From: Oscillospiraceae bacterium
GTDB taxonomy: Bacteria; Bacillota; Clostridia; Oscillospirales; Ruminococcaceae
Direction: 5' to 3'
DNA length: 11,804 nucleotides
NCBI GenBank assembly: GCA_014858325.1
Contig: RKCM01000158.1
Span: 1 to 11,804 of the forward strand
The notes under the pieces are model-generated. The model was not told the DNA's origin, searched no databases, and saw nothing but the letters and a program-made list of their open reading frames with translations. The number at the start of each line of letters is the position of its first letter. The first letter of the stretch is position 1. Made by a program: the position numbers and the translations under genes. Below are positions 1 to 6,226 of this stretch, piece by piece.

Positions 1-660
1 GGTGCCGTAAACGCCCGCCTTGCTGTGCACTTCGGACAGGAAGGGGGTGAACTCCTCGATGGTCTCGGGGATGGTCCAGCCGTTGGCGTCGGCCATGGTC
101 TTGTTGTAGTAGATGACCTGGGTGGAGTGCAGGAAGGGCAGAGCCATCTGGCTGCCCTGATACTGGCCTGCCAGCAGAAGACCTGCCGAGAAGTCGTTGA
201 TATCATAGCCCGACGCTGCAACATAGGGGTCCAGGTTTTCCAGTGCACCGCTTTCGCCATAGGCGGTGATGTATTTGGTGCTGGAAACGGTCAGGGCAGG
301 CAGGCCCGTGCCTGCGGCGTTAGCAGCTGCCATGGCCTCGTTGGCTTCAGAGTAGGTGCCGATGTACTGGGCCTCCACGGTGATGAGGTCCTGCGATTTG
401 TTGAAGCGGTCCACGATATCCGTGACCAATTCATCGTACTGCGTTTCCAGTGAGTGCCACCAGGTGATGGTGATGGGTTCGGTCACTTCGTACTTGCTGG
501 GGTCGGCTGCCTCGGAAGCAGCGGCGCTGGAAGCGGGTGCGCTGGAAGCAGCGGTGCTTGCCTTGCCGGTGGAGCCGCCGCCGGAGCAGGCGGTGAGAGC
601 CGTTGCGGCTGCGAGGGTACCAGTGGCCATCAGGAAGCTGCGGCGCGAGATCTTTTTCAT
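1..660 (-). CDS. UgpB-like ABC transporter solute-binding lipoprotein (3' end cut by left edge)
   Basis: The first 220 residues are visible and the frame is open to the left edge. The protein starts at the ATG at 660, with an AAGAAGG ribosome binding site 7 nt upstream. A twin-arginine-like signal (SRRSFL, residues 5-10) leads to a lipobox ending LTAC, so Cys25 should be the lipidated residue. A Ser/Ala/Gly-rich tether (about 26-50) links it to the binding domain. From residue 58 the sequence resembles, from memory, the E. coli G3P-binding protein UgpB: WWHS near the start, a YIGTY stretch, and PFLHSTQVIYYNK around 185-197. This places it in the extracellular solute-binding family 1/8. G3P or glycerophosphodiesters are the likely ligands given the neighbours, but a sugar cannot be excluded. 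Permease genes would be expected further left. It follows the HAD gene by 75 nt on the same strand without a clear terminator. Confidence 0.85.
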   Translation of the reverse strand, partial: MKKISRRSFLMATGTLAAATALTACSGGGSTGKASTAASSAPASSAAASEAADPSKYEVTEPITITWWHSLETQYDELVTDIVDRFNKSQDLITVEAQYIGTYSEANEAMAAANAAGTGLPALTVSSTKYITAYGESGALENLDPYVAASGYDINDFSAGLLLAGQYQGSQMALPFLHSTQVIYYNKTMADANGWTIPETIEEFTPFLSEVHSKAGVYGT

Positions 661-692
661 GGTGAGACCTTCTTTCTTGATTCATTTTTTAA

Positions 693-718
693 CGCTCCAG
701 CACCAAACGGGCTGAGCG
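693..718 (-). other. Intercistronic hairpin between the HAD phosphatase and solute-binding protein genes
   Basis: CGCTC plus AGC (693-701, one bulged base) can pair with GCT plus GAGCG (711-718) around a 9-nt loop. On the minus strand it is followed by TTAAAAAATG, not a T-run, so it does not look like an intrinsic terminator. It could stabilise or process the mRNA of the highly expressed binding protein. This is inference from structure only. Confidence 0.35.
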
Positions 719-735
719 CAACTTACGGAAGCATA

Positions 736-1536
736 TCAGAGGGTCTGCAGCCGCTGCCCCATCTCGCCCAGCGAGGCAAAGATGGCGTCGGGCTGTACGT
801 CGGAGGCGGGGACGTCTTCCAGGTGGGTCTCCCCCGTCAGCACCAGGATGCCCGCCGCGCCGTTCTTCACGCCGGTGGCCACGTCGGTATACAGGCGGTC
901 GCCCACAAAGGCCACTTCGTCGGCGGCACAGCCCGTCTTATCCAGCACCATCTCCACCGTCTCGGCAAAGGGCTTGCCCAGATACCGAGGCTGTTTGCCC
1001 GTGGAAAGGCTGATGGCGGCGCAGAAGCTGCCGCAGTCCGGGATAAAGCCCGTCTCGGTGGGGCAGTTGATGTCCAGGTGGGTGGCCAGGAACAGCGCCC
1101 CCTCCCGGATGAAGGTGCAGGCGTTGGAGAGTTTTTCGTAGGTGAGGGTGGTGTCAAAGCCGACCACCACGATGTCCGGCTTCTCCGTCACCAGCCGGAT
1201 GCCCGCCTCGGCAAAGCTTTCCACCAGCGGGGGCGTGCCCACGAGGTAGACGGTCTTGTCCGGGTAATGGGTCTGCAGATAGCGGATGGTCACATCCCCG
1301 CTGGTCATGATCTGGTCCCGGGTGATGGGGCAGCCCATCCCGGCCAGCTTTGCCATGTAATCCCGGGGGGAGCGGGAGGAGTTGTTGGTGAAGAACAGGT
1401 AGTCCTTCCCCGCCGCTTTCACGGCCCGGAGGAACTCCGCCGCACCGGGCAATATCTGATTGCCCAGATAAAATGTGCCGTCCATATCCAGCACAAAGAG
1501 CTTTGTTTTTGCCAAAATGGCATCGTTTTTTGTCAT
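736..1536 (-). CDS. HAD superfamily IIA phosphatase (NagD/AraL/PGP type)
   Basis: A 266-aa cytosolic hydrolase of the usual length for the NagD-like IIA branch of the HAD superfamily. Motif I is DMDGTFYLG with nucleophile Asp17 and Asp19. Motif II is TNNSS at 50-54. The motif III lysine is Lys188 in GKP, and motif IV is GDRLYTD at 212-218. The long cap inserted between motifs II and III is the IIA type. The start at 1536 follows GAGGAGG at a spacing of 7 nt. The gene sits 24 nt downstream of the MgtC gene and upstream of the UgpB-like gene, so it is probably co-transcribed with both. The family includes phosphatases of sugar phosphates, phosphoglycolate, pyridoxal phosphate and G3P (mammalian PGP, mycobacterial Rv1692). 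With G3P genes all around, a G3P or phosphoglycolate phosphatase is plausible, but substrate cannot be read from sequence. Confidence 0.9.
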   Translation of the reverse strand: MTKNDAILAKTKLFVLDMDGTFYLGNQILPGAAEFLRAVKAAGKDYLFFTNNSSRSPRDYMAKLAGMGCPITRDQIMTSGDVTIRYLQTHYPDKTVYLVGTPPLVESFAEAGIRLVTEKPDIVVVGFDTTLTYEKLSNACTFIREGALFLATHLDINCPTETGFIPDCGSFCAAISLSTGKQPRYLGKPFAETVEMVLDKTGCAADEVAFVGDRLYTDVATGVKNGAAGILVLTGETHLEDVPASDVQPDAIFASLGEMGQRLQTL

Positions 1537-1560
1537 ATTGGTTCCTCCTCACAATGGAGC

Positions 1561-2250
1561 TCACTCGTTGACTTCCAGCACCCAGGGCAGCTTTTCCAGC
1601 TCGCCGATGATGGTCAACTGGTCGGTATTCTTGCCGGGCTTGATCTTCATCTCCACCCGGAGGATGTCGTTTTTCTTCTGGGTCACGCTCAGGTCAAGGA
1701 GCTCCGCGCCCAGATTTTGAATTTGCTGCACCGTCTGGCTCACGTTGCCACTCCGCCCGTCGATGCGCAGGTCCAGCATCATCAGCCCGCCGCCGGTGAT
1801 GTGGTCGTTGTGGAGCAGGCTCTGGGCAATGATGATGATGGCGGTGCCTGCAATGGCGATGACGTACTGGCCCGCTCCCATGGCCATGCCGATGCCGGAG
1901 GTGGCCCAGATGCCCGCCGAGGTGGTCAGGCCCGTGATGCTGCGGTTGCGCACAAAGATGATGCCCGCACCGAGGAAGCTGACGCCCGAGACAATGTTGG
2001 CCGCCACGCGGGAAGCGTCCACCTTGAAGAACTCCGCGTAGCCTGCGATATCAAAGAAGCCGTATTTGGAGACGATCATCATCAGGGCCGACGCCATGCA
2101 GACGATGAGGTGGGTGCGCATCCCCGCATCCTTGAGGCGGTTGGTGCGCTCGATGCCGATGGCGAAGCCGCAGACGGAAGCCAGCAGCAGCCGCACCACG
2201 CAGATCATCTGAAATTCAAACGAGTTCAGGTCGAAAGCGGCGGCGTTCAT
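1561..2250 (-). CDS. MgtC/SapB family membrane protein
   Basis: A 229-aa protein with an N-terminal membrane domain of about four to five helices (residues 14-145) and a C-terminal cytosolic ACT-like domain (about 157-229). Family signatures are visible: GIERTNRLKDAGMRTH at 32-46 with Asp41, SGVSFLGAGII at 88-98, and GLTTSAGIWATSGIGMAMGAG at 107-127. The ATG at 2250 was chosen because AAGGAG lies 7 nt before it and because a family-typical hydrophobic start follows. An upstream in-frame extension to 2316 has no support. MgtC proteins are linked to growth in low magnesium and to virulence in pathogens, but in non-pathogenic Firmicutes their role is unclear. It is the first full gene of a minus-strand transcript and is preceded by an unusually long leader. 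Confidence 0.92.
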   Translation of the reverse strand: MNAAAFDLNSFEFQMICVVRLLLASVCGFAIGIERTNRLKDAGMRTHLIVCMASALMMIVSKYGFFDIAGYAEFFKVDASRVAANIVSGVSFLGAGIIFVRNRSITGLTTSAGIWATSGIGMAMGAGQYVIAIAGTAIIIIAQSLLHNDHITGGGLMMLDLRIDGRSGNVSQTVQQIQNLGAELLDLSVTQKKNDILRVEMKIKPGKNTDQLTIIGELEKLPWVLEVNE

Positions 2251-2420
2251 GGTATTTCTCCTTCTTTCAGCAGGTGTGCAGCGTATTCTGTGCCCGCCCG
2301 CCGAACAAAACCGCAAAAGAAAAAGCAGCGCGTGCAGCCCTTGCAGGGAAACCCGTCCCGGCTCCCCTGTTGGCGGCTGACGCCTCTGCTCGTTACTCTT
2401 TCAAGGCTTTTCCGTCGCAT
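2247..2420 (-). CDS. Possible leader ORF overlapping the MgtC start
   Basis: A 57-codon reading frame lies in the leader, with an ATG at 2420 (a TTG at 2462 would extend it to 71). It ends in a TGA that overlaps the MgtC ATG as ATGA. The predicted peptide is basic, with a cysteine cluster near the middle (PCKGCTRCFFFC). No ribosome binding site precedes the ATG, and GC-rich DNA often holds open frames by chance. The ATGA overlap would permit translational coupling if it is translated. I recognise no family and treat it as doubtful. Confidence 0.15.
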   Translation of the reverse strand: MRRKSLERVTSRGVSRQQGSRDGFPCKGCTRCFFFCGFVRRAGTEYAAHLLKEGEIP

Positions 2421-2465
2421 GATGGTTTTGATGCAGCGCGCACTGGGCGCAGACCGAATCAATGT
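2251..2465 (-). promoter_or_regulatory. Long 5' leader of the MgtC operon
   Basis: About 215 nt separate the predicted transcription start (near 2465) from the MgtC start. In RNA order there is a GGCG/CGCC hairpin with a 5-nt loop, then a nested element: CAGGG/CCCTG enclosing CCG-GGA-CGG. Next comes a competing short hairpin, CCCT-GCA-AGGG, which reuses the CCCT. A T-rich stretch (TTTTTCTTTT) follows at about 2311-2320, without a convincing terminator stem just before it. The overlapping hairpins and length suggest a regulated leader. I do not recognise an M-box or another known riboswitch consensus. Confidence 0.35.
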
Positions 2466-2471
2466 ATCGAA

Positions 2472-2501
2472 AGCCTAGCATAGCGATGCATCATTTGTCA
2501 A
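2472..2501 (-). promoter_or_regulatory. Promoter of the MgtC-HAD-binding protein operon
   Basis: On the minus strand a perfect -35 TTGACA (2496-2501) is followed after 18 nt by TAGGCT (2472-2477). TGC immediately before the -10 gives an extended -10 (TGnTAGGCT). It is a strong match to a housekeeping sigma factor promoter, with transcription expected to start near 2465. Confidence 0.6.
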
Positions 2502-2613
2502 GGGAGCTGCATCAAGAATACAAGGATTTGTAAAAAGCGACGGTTTCCCCGGAGCAAAACCGGGCAAGTTGCCAGCTTTTCTCCGATTTTACCGAAATCT
2601 TTTCAAAAAAAGA
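2502..2613. other. Divergent intergenic spacer
   Basis: This stretch between the MgtC and glpP promoters is comparatively AT-rich and codes for nothing I can support. It holds one inverted repeat, CGGTTT/AAACCG (2541-2546 and 2557-2562, 10-nt loop). It also holds one arm, TTGCCA (2569-2574), of a widely spaced inverted repeat with TGGCAA (2625-2630). These could be protein-binding sites, but nothing shows it directly. Confidence 0.3.
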
Positions 2614-2642
2614 TTGCAATTCTTTGGCAAAACCATCATAAT
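2614..2642 (+). promoter_or_regulatory. glpP promoter
   Basis: TTGCAA (2614-2619) and CATAAT (2637-2642) are separated by 17 nt, placing the start of transcription near 2649 and about 65 nt before glpP. The -35 lies inside an ATTGCAAT palindrome flanked by AAAGA and TCTTT (2609-2625), a possible operator. Confidence 0.5.
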
Positions 2643-2662
2643 AGCTCTAAATCACAAGCACC

Positions 2663-2681
2663 TCTCCGGGCCAGCCGGAGG
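2663..2681 (+). promoter_or_regulatory. Hairpin in the glpP leader
   Basis: TCTCCGG (2663-2669) pairs with CCGGAGG (2675-2681) around a 5-nt loop, giving 7 pairs including one wobble. No T-run follows, so it is not a terminator. It lies between the promoter and the ribosome binding site and could affect mRNA stability or translation. It does not resemble the glpA and glpK leaders. Confidence 0.35.
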
Positions 2682-2713
2682 AGCGTTCGGAAAAAGAGAG
2701 GACACCAATACCC

Positions 2714-3280
2714 ATGAAGCAAGAACTGATGGACGCCATTCAGGAGACGCCGGTGATCGCCGCCATCAAGGACGACGGCGGGCTGGAGGAAGCCCTGCAC
2801 AACGAGAACATCCGGGTGGTCTTTATCCTATATGGCGATATCTGCAATATCTCCACACTGGTGCAGCGCATCCACGCGGCGGGCAAATTTGCCATCGTCC
2901 ACGTAGACCTCATCGCGGGCCTTGCCAGCAAGGAGATCGCCGTGGATTTCATCCGCAATATGACGGAGGCCGACGGCATCATCTCCACCCGCCAATCCTT
3001 CATCCGCCGGGCCAAGGAGCTGGGGCTGGCCGCCATCCTGCGGGTCTTCCTGCTGGACTCCATCTCGCTGGAAAGCCTGTGGAAGATGCCCGCCAACCTC
3101 CCGGATTGTCTGGACATCCTGCCCGGCACCATGCCCAAAATTTTGCGCCGGGTCTGCACCGATGCCAAGGTCCCGGTGCTGACGGGCGGCCTCATCGCCG
3201 ATAAAGAGGATGTGATGGCCGCGCTGGAGGCGGGCGCCACCGCCATCTCCACCACCAACCAGAAGGTGTGGAACATGTAA
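2714..3280 (+). CDS. glpP: Glycerol-3-phosphate responsive antiterminator GlpP
   Basis: A 188-aa protein of the G3P antiterminator family at the usual length. Recognisable blocks, which match Bacillus GlpP as I know it, are PVIAAIKD (13-20), ILYGDI (38-43), VHVDLIAGL (62-70), GIISTR (88-93), VFLLDS (111-116), LPGTMPK (136-142), TGGLI (157-161) and TTNQKVW (180-186). The fold is a phosphate-binding TIM-type barrel. In Bacillus subtilis GlpP binds G3P and prevents termination in the leaders of glpFK and glpD. The start at 2714 has GAGAGGA ending 11 nt upstream, a slightly long spacing. It has its own promoter and is followed by the glpA promoter, so it is probably monocistronic. Two leader terminators in this window, before the glpA-type gene and before glpK, are its probable targets. 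Confidence 0.96.
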   Translation: MKQELMDAIQETPVIAAIKDDGGLEEALHNENIRVVFILYGDICNISTLVQRIHAAGKFAIVHVDLIAGLASKEIAVDFIRNMTEADGIISTRQSFIRRAKELGLAAILRVFLLDSISLESLWKMPANLPDCLDILPGTMPKILRRVCTDAKVPVLTGGLIADKEDVMAALEAGATAISTTNQKVWNM

Positions 3281-3317
3281 GGCACACGTTCTGCATTCTG
3301 TGCAAAAGCGGCGGCTG

Positions 3318-3361
3318 CTTTTTGTGGGTTTCACCAAAAAGCACAAAGCCCCTTGCTTTTT
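3318..3361 (+). terminator. Candidate glpP terminator, overlapping hairpins
   Basis: Two alternative hairpins overlap after glpP. CTTTTTGTG (3318-3326) can pair with CAC-C-AAAAAG (3332-3341, one bulge). AAAAAGC (3336-3342) can pair with GCTTTTT (3355-3361). The second ends in T-residues and would end glpP transcripts, but its 3' arm coincides with the -35 of the next promoter. Stems are AT-rich and modest. Confidence 0.35.
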
Positions 3362-3381
3362 CCCCCGGGACGGGGTAATAT
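3353..3381 (+). promoter_or_regulatory. Promoter of the G3P dehydrogenase operon
   Basis: TTGCTT (3353-3358) and TAATAT (3376-3381) are 17 nt apart; an overlapping TATAGA at 3379-3384 is an alternative -10. Transcription should start near 3388. An ACAACA/TGTTGT inverted repeat (3386-3399) lies at the start site and forms the 5' hairpin of the leader RNA. Confidence 0.6.
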
Positions 3382-3385
3382 AGAC

Positions 3386-3431
3386 ACAACAAGTGTTGTT
3401 TGTTTCAAAGAGTTATGAGCGAAACGAACAA
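3386..3431 (+). promoter_or_regulatory. GlpP-type leader: 5' hairpin and candidate antiterminator
   Basis: Two mutually exclusive folds can be drawn. In one, ACAACA (3386-3391) pairs with TGTTGT (3394-3399), or more realistically the inner 5 pairs with an AAGT loop. In the other, TTGTTTGTTTC (3396-3406) pairs with GAAACGAACAA (3421-3431) over 11 positions with one G-U wobble. That second 3' arm is the 5' half of the downstream terminator, so this pairing would block termination. The 5' hairpin hides bases 3396-3399 of the antiterminator. GlpP with G3P is the expected trans-acting factor. Confidence 0.6.
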
Positions 3432-3466
3432 GGGCAGTTGCCTTTGTTTTGGTTCGCTCTTTTTTT
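3417..3466 (+). terminator. Regulated intrinsic terminator in the glpA leader
   Basis: GAGCGAA (3417-3423) pairs with TTCGCTC (3453-3459). Inside, AACAAGGGCA (3427-3436) pairs with TGCCTTTGTT (3439-3448), with one wobble. Seven T follow (3460-3466). The stem lies between the promoter and the gene, 63 nt before the start codon, so it would block expression unless read through. This matches the known GlpP control mode in Bacillus. Confidence 0.85.
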
Positions 3467-3529
3467 GTGCAAACGGCAAAAGCCCGGCTCCCTTGGGCCA
3501 AGGCGGAACTGACAGGAGGAAAAAGAGTC

Positions 3530-4975
3530 ATGTATGATGTAGCTATCATCGGCTGCGGCGTCATTGGTGCCGCTGCAGCGTACGCATTGTCGCGCTACGA
3601 CAACAAGGTCGTCATTCTGGAGGCCGAGAACGATGTGGCCGACTGCACCACCAAAGCCAACAGCGCCATTCTCCATGCGGGCTACGACCCCGCTCCCGGC
3701 ACCAAGATGGCCCGCCTGAATGTGCGGGGCGTGGCGCTGGCCAAAGAGATCTGCGCAAAGCTGGACGTGCCCTATAAGCAGTGCGGCTCCCTCGTGCTGG
3801 CACTGGCTGAAAGCGAGCTGCCTCACCTGCAGCACCTGTATGAGAACGGCGTGGCCAACGGCGTGCCCGGCCTGAAGATCCTCTCCAAGGAGGAGACGCT
3901 GGCCATGGAGCCCAACCTCTCCGCAAACGTCTGCGGTGCCCTGTGGGCCCCCAGCGCCGCCATCGTCAGCCCCTGGGAGTACGCCCTGGCCATGACGGAA
4001 GTGGCCGTGCGCAACGGCGTGGAGCTGCGCCGCAGCTGCAAGGTGGAAAACGCCGAGAAGATCGAGGGCGGCTACCGCCTCACCGTGCCCGGCGGCACCG
4101 TGGAGACCCGCTGCGTCATCAACGCCGCCGGCATCTGGGCCGAGGCTGTCCACGATATGATGGACCCCGCCGATTTCCACATCACCCCCACCCGTGGCGA
4201 GTACTACCTGCTGGATAAGAGCGAGGGCACCCGGGTGAGCCACGTCATCTTCCAGTGCCCCAACGAGCTGGGCAAGGGCGTGCTGGTCTCCCCCACCGTC
4301 CACGGCAACCTGATCGTGGGCCCCGACGCCGTACCCGTGAACGGCGATGATACTTCCTGCACCAGCAAGGGGCTGGAGTTCGTCAAGGCCACGGCCCAGC
4401 GCAGCGTGCCCAGCATCAACTTCGGCGAGTCCATCCGCAACTTTGCGGGCGTGCGCGCCAACCTGGATGTGGACGATTTCATCATCGGCGAGGACGCCAA
4501 GGCCCCCGGCTGGATCGATCTGGCCGGTATGAAGAGCCCCGGCCTCTCCGCCGCCCCTGCTGTGGCCGAGGAGGCTGTGGCCATCCTGAAGGAGCGGGGC
4601 GTGCTGGGGGCTGAAAAGGCCGACTACAAGGACGGCCGCCGCCACATCCGCTTCAAGGAGCTGTCCGCCGAGGAAAAGGCCGCTCTGGTCAAGGAGCAGC
4701 CCGCCTACGGCCGGGTCATCTGCCGCTGCGAGACCATCACCGAGGGTGAGATCCTGGCAGCGCTCCACAGCGAGGTGCCCGCCACCACCATCGACGGCGT
4801 CAAGCGCCGGGCCGGTGCCGGTATGGGCCGGTGCCAGGGCGGCTTCTGCGGCCCCCGCGTGCTGGAGCTCATCAGCCGGGAGCTGGGCATGAGCCCGCTG
4901 GACATCCTGCAGGATAAGAACGGTTCCAACGTTCTGGTAAGCGAAACGAAGGTAGGAGGAAAGAGCAATGGTTGA
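3530..4975 (+). CDS. glpA: FAD-dependent glycerol-3-phosphate dehydrogenase, GlpA type with [2Fe-2S] domain
   Basis: A 481-aa flavoprotein. An N-terminal FAD-binding DAO domain (about 1-350) opens with VAIIGCGVIG (4-13), the Rossmann glycine pattern. GESIRNFAGVRA (299-310) and a GMKSPGLS stretch (333-340) are typical of this family. The C-terminal region (about 395-455) is a BFD-like [2Fe-2S] domain with Cys398, Cys400, Cys435 and Cys440 (CRC and CQGGFC). It would oxidise G3P to dihydroxyacetone phosphate and pass electrons on through the flavin and cluster. The ATG at 3530 has AGGAGG 10 nt upstream; an ATG at 3449 lies inside the leader terminator and is rejected. Its stop overlaps the next start by 8 nt. 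GlpP and the GlpP-type leader support the G3P role over other DAO-family substrates such as 2-hydroxyglutarate. Confidence 0.88.
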   Translation: MYDVAIIGCGVIGAAAAYALSRYDNKVVILEAENDVADCTTKANSAILHAGYDPAPGTKMARLNVRGVALAKEICAKLDVPYKQCGSLVLALAESELPHLQHLYENGVANGVPGLKILSKEETLAMEPNLSANVCGALWAPSAAIVSPWEYALAMTEVAVRNGVELRRSCKVENAEKIEGGYRLTVPGGTVETRCVINAAGIWAEAVHDMMDPADFHITPTRGEYYLLDKSEGTRVSHVIFQCPNELGKGVLVSPTVHGNLIVGPDAVPVNGDDTSCTSKGLEFVKATAQRSVPSINFGESIRNFAGVRANLDVDDFIIGEDAKAPGWIDLAGMKSPGLSAAPAVAEEAVAILKERGVLGAEKADYKDGRRHIRFKELSAEEKAALVKEQPAYGRVICRCETITEGEILAALHSEVPATTIDGVKRRAGAGMGRCQGGFCGPRVLELISRELGMSPLDILQDKNGSNVLVSETKVGGKSNG

Positions 4976-6221
4976 TTTGGTCATTATCGGCGGCGGCCCT
5001 GCGGGCCTTGCGGCTGCCTGCAAGGCATGGGAGAGCGGCCTGCGGGACATCCTGATCCTGGAGCGCGACAAAGAGCTGGGCGGCATCCTGAACCAGTGCA
5101 TCCACAACGGCTTCGGTCTGCACCGCTTTGGCGAGCAGCTCACCGGCCCCGAGTATGCGGGCCGCTTCATCGATATGCTGAAGAACACCGGCGTCAAGGT
5201 CCAGCTGGACACCATGGTGCTGGAAGTGACCCCGGATAAGAAGGTCCACTGCGTCTCCAAGGAGTACGGCTACCAGATCATCGAAGCCAAGAGCATCGTG
5301 CTGGGCATGGGCTGCCGCGAGCGCACCCGCGGTGCCATCGGCACCCCGGGCACCCGGCCTGCCGGCGTGTACACCGCCGGTGCCGCCCAGCGCTACGTGA
5401 ACATGGAAGGCTACATGGTAGGCAAGAGGGTGCTGATCCTGGGCTCCGGCGACATCGGCCTCATCATGGCCCGCCGCATGACGCTGGAAGGCGCAAAAGT
5501 CCTGGCCTGCGTGGAAGTGATGCCCTACTCCGGCGGCCTGACCCGCAACATCGTCCAGTGCCTCAACGATTTCAACATTCCCCTGTACCTGTCCCACACC
5601 ATCGTGGACATCCAGGGCAAGGAGCGGGTGGAGAAGGCCATCGTGGCCAAGATCGGCCCGGACCGCAAACCCATCCCCGGCACCGAGATGGAGTTCGACG
5701 TGGACACCATCCTGCTCAGCGTGGGCCTCATCCCGGAAAACGAGCTGACCAAGCAGGCCGGCATTGAGATGGACCCCCGCACCAAGGGTGCCGTGGTGTA
5801 CGAGAACATGGAGACCAGCATCCCCGGCGTGTTTGCCTGCGGCAACGTGGTGCAGGTGCACGATCTGGTGGACTTCGTCTCCGGCGAGAGCGAGCTGGCC
5901 GGTGTGGCCGCCGCCAAGTATGTCCAGAACGGCCCCGTGGCGGAAGGCCGGGTGCTGAACGTGAAGCCCGGCAAGGACCTGGGCTACACCCTGCCCCAGC
6001 GCATCCGGGTGGAAGGCGTGGAGAAGAGCACCAACGTGTCCTTCCGCGTCCGCCGCATCTGCGGCAAGAGCACCATCCTCGTCAAGAGCGGCGATCAGGT
6101 CATCGCCCGCTTCAAGCGGGACCGCCTGGCCCCCGGCGAGATGGAGCACATTGCCCTGCCCAGAGTCCTGCTGGACAAGGCTCCCTGCGACGAAGTGACC
6201 ATTGAGATCGAGGAGGCATGA
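4968..6221 (+). CDS. FAD/NAD(P)-dependent oxidoreductase, probable second subunit of the G3P dehydrogenase
   Basis: A 417-aa pyridine nucleotide-disulfide reductase-like flavoprotein. The FAD motif is VIIGGGPAG (5-13). The NAD(P) motif is VLILGSGDIG (155-164), and GVFACGNV (287-294) marks the second FAD-binding stretch. No redox CxxC of the thioredoxin reductase type is seen. The C-terminal part (about 340-417) is a small domain with no cluster motif. It occupies the place of GlpB in GlpABC operons, and its start overlaps the glpA stop, indicating translational coupling and a shared complex. A likely job is moving electrons from the dehydrogenase to NAD(P) or another acceptor. It differs from E. 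coli GlpB in having a complete NAD-binding motif, so I do not assign the glpB symbol. Confidence 0.85.
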   Translation: MVDLVIIGGGPAGLAAACKAWESGLRDILILERDKELGGILNQCIHNGFGLHRFGEQLTGPEYAGRFIDMLKNTGVKVQLDTMVLEVTPDKKVHCVSKEYGYQIIEAKSIVLGMGCRERTRGAIGTPGTRPAGVYTAGAAQRYVNMEGYMVGKRVLILGSGDIGLIMARRMTLEGAKVLACVEVMPYSGGLTRNIVQCLNDFNIPLYLSHTIVDIQGKERVEKAIVAKIGPDRKPIPGTEMEFDVDTILLSVGLIPENELTKQAGIEMDPRTKGAVVYENMETSIPGVFACGNVVQVHDLVDFVSGESELAGVAAAKYVQNGPVAEGRVLNVKPGKDLGYTLPQRIRVEGVEKSTNVSFRVRRICGKSTILVKSGDQVIARFKRDRLAPGEMEHIALPRVLLDKAPCDEVTIEIEEA

Positions 6222-6226
6222 GCCAT

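Noticed and set aside
693..718. Terminator between the HAD gene and the solute-binding gene
   Set aside because: The hairpin is not followed by a T-run on the minus strand, so read-through is expected.
2251..2465. M-box or manganese (yybP-ykoY) riboswitch in the MgtC leader
   Set aside because: I could not find the conserved core segments of these classes. Only generic hairpins are visible.
454..2478. A 674-codon open frame on the plus strand
   Set aside because: It runs antisense to the HAD and MgtC genes, whose motifs are clear. Its translation is low-complexity (Gly, His, Val, Asp rich), typical of GC-rich antisense frames.
3449..3529. Upstream start giving GlpA 27 extra residues
   Set aside because: The ATG lies inside the leader terminator and has no ribosome binding site. 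The ATG at 3530 has AGGAGG and begins directly with the FAD motif.
3413..5260. A 615-codon minus-strand frame, with similar long antisense frames at 4872-6149, 7910-9112 and 8911-10494
   Set aside because: All are shadows of well-supported genes on the other strand, with Ala/Gly/His/Val-rich products and no recognisable domains or ribosome binding sites.
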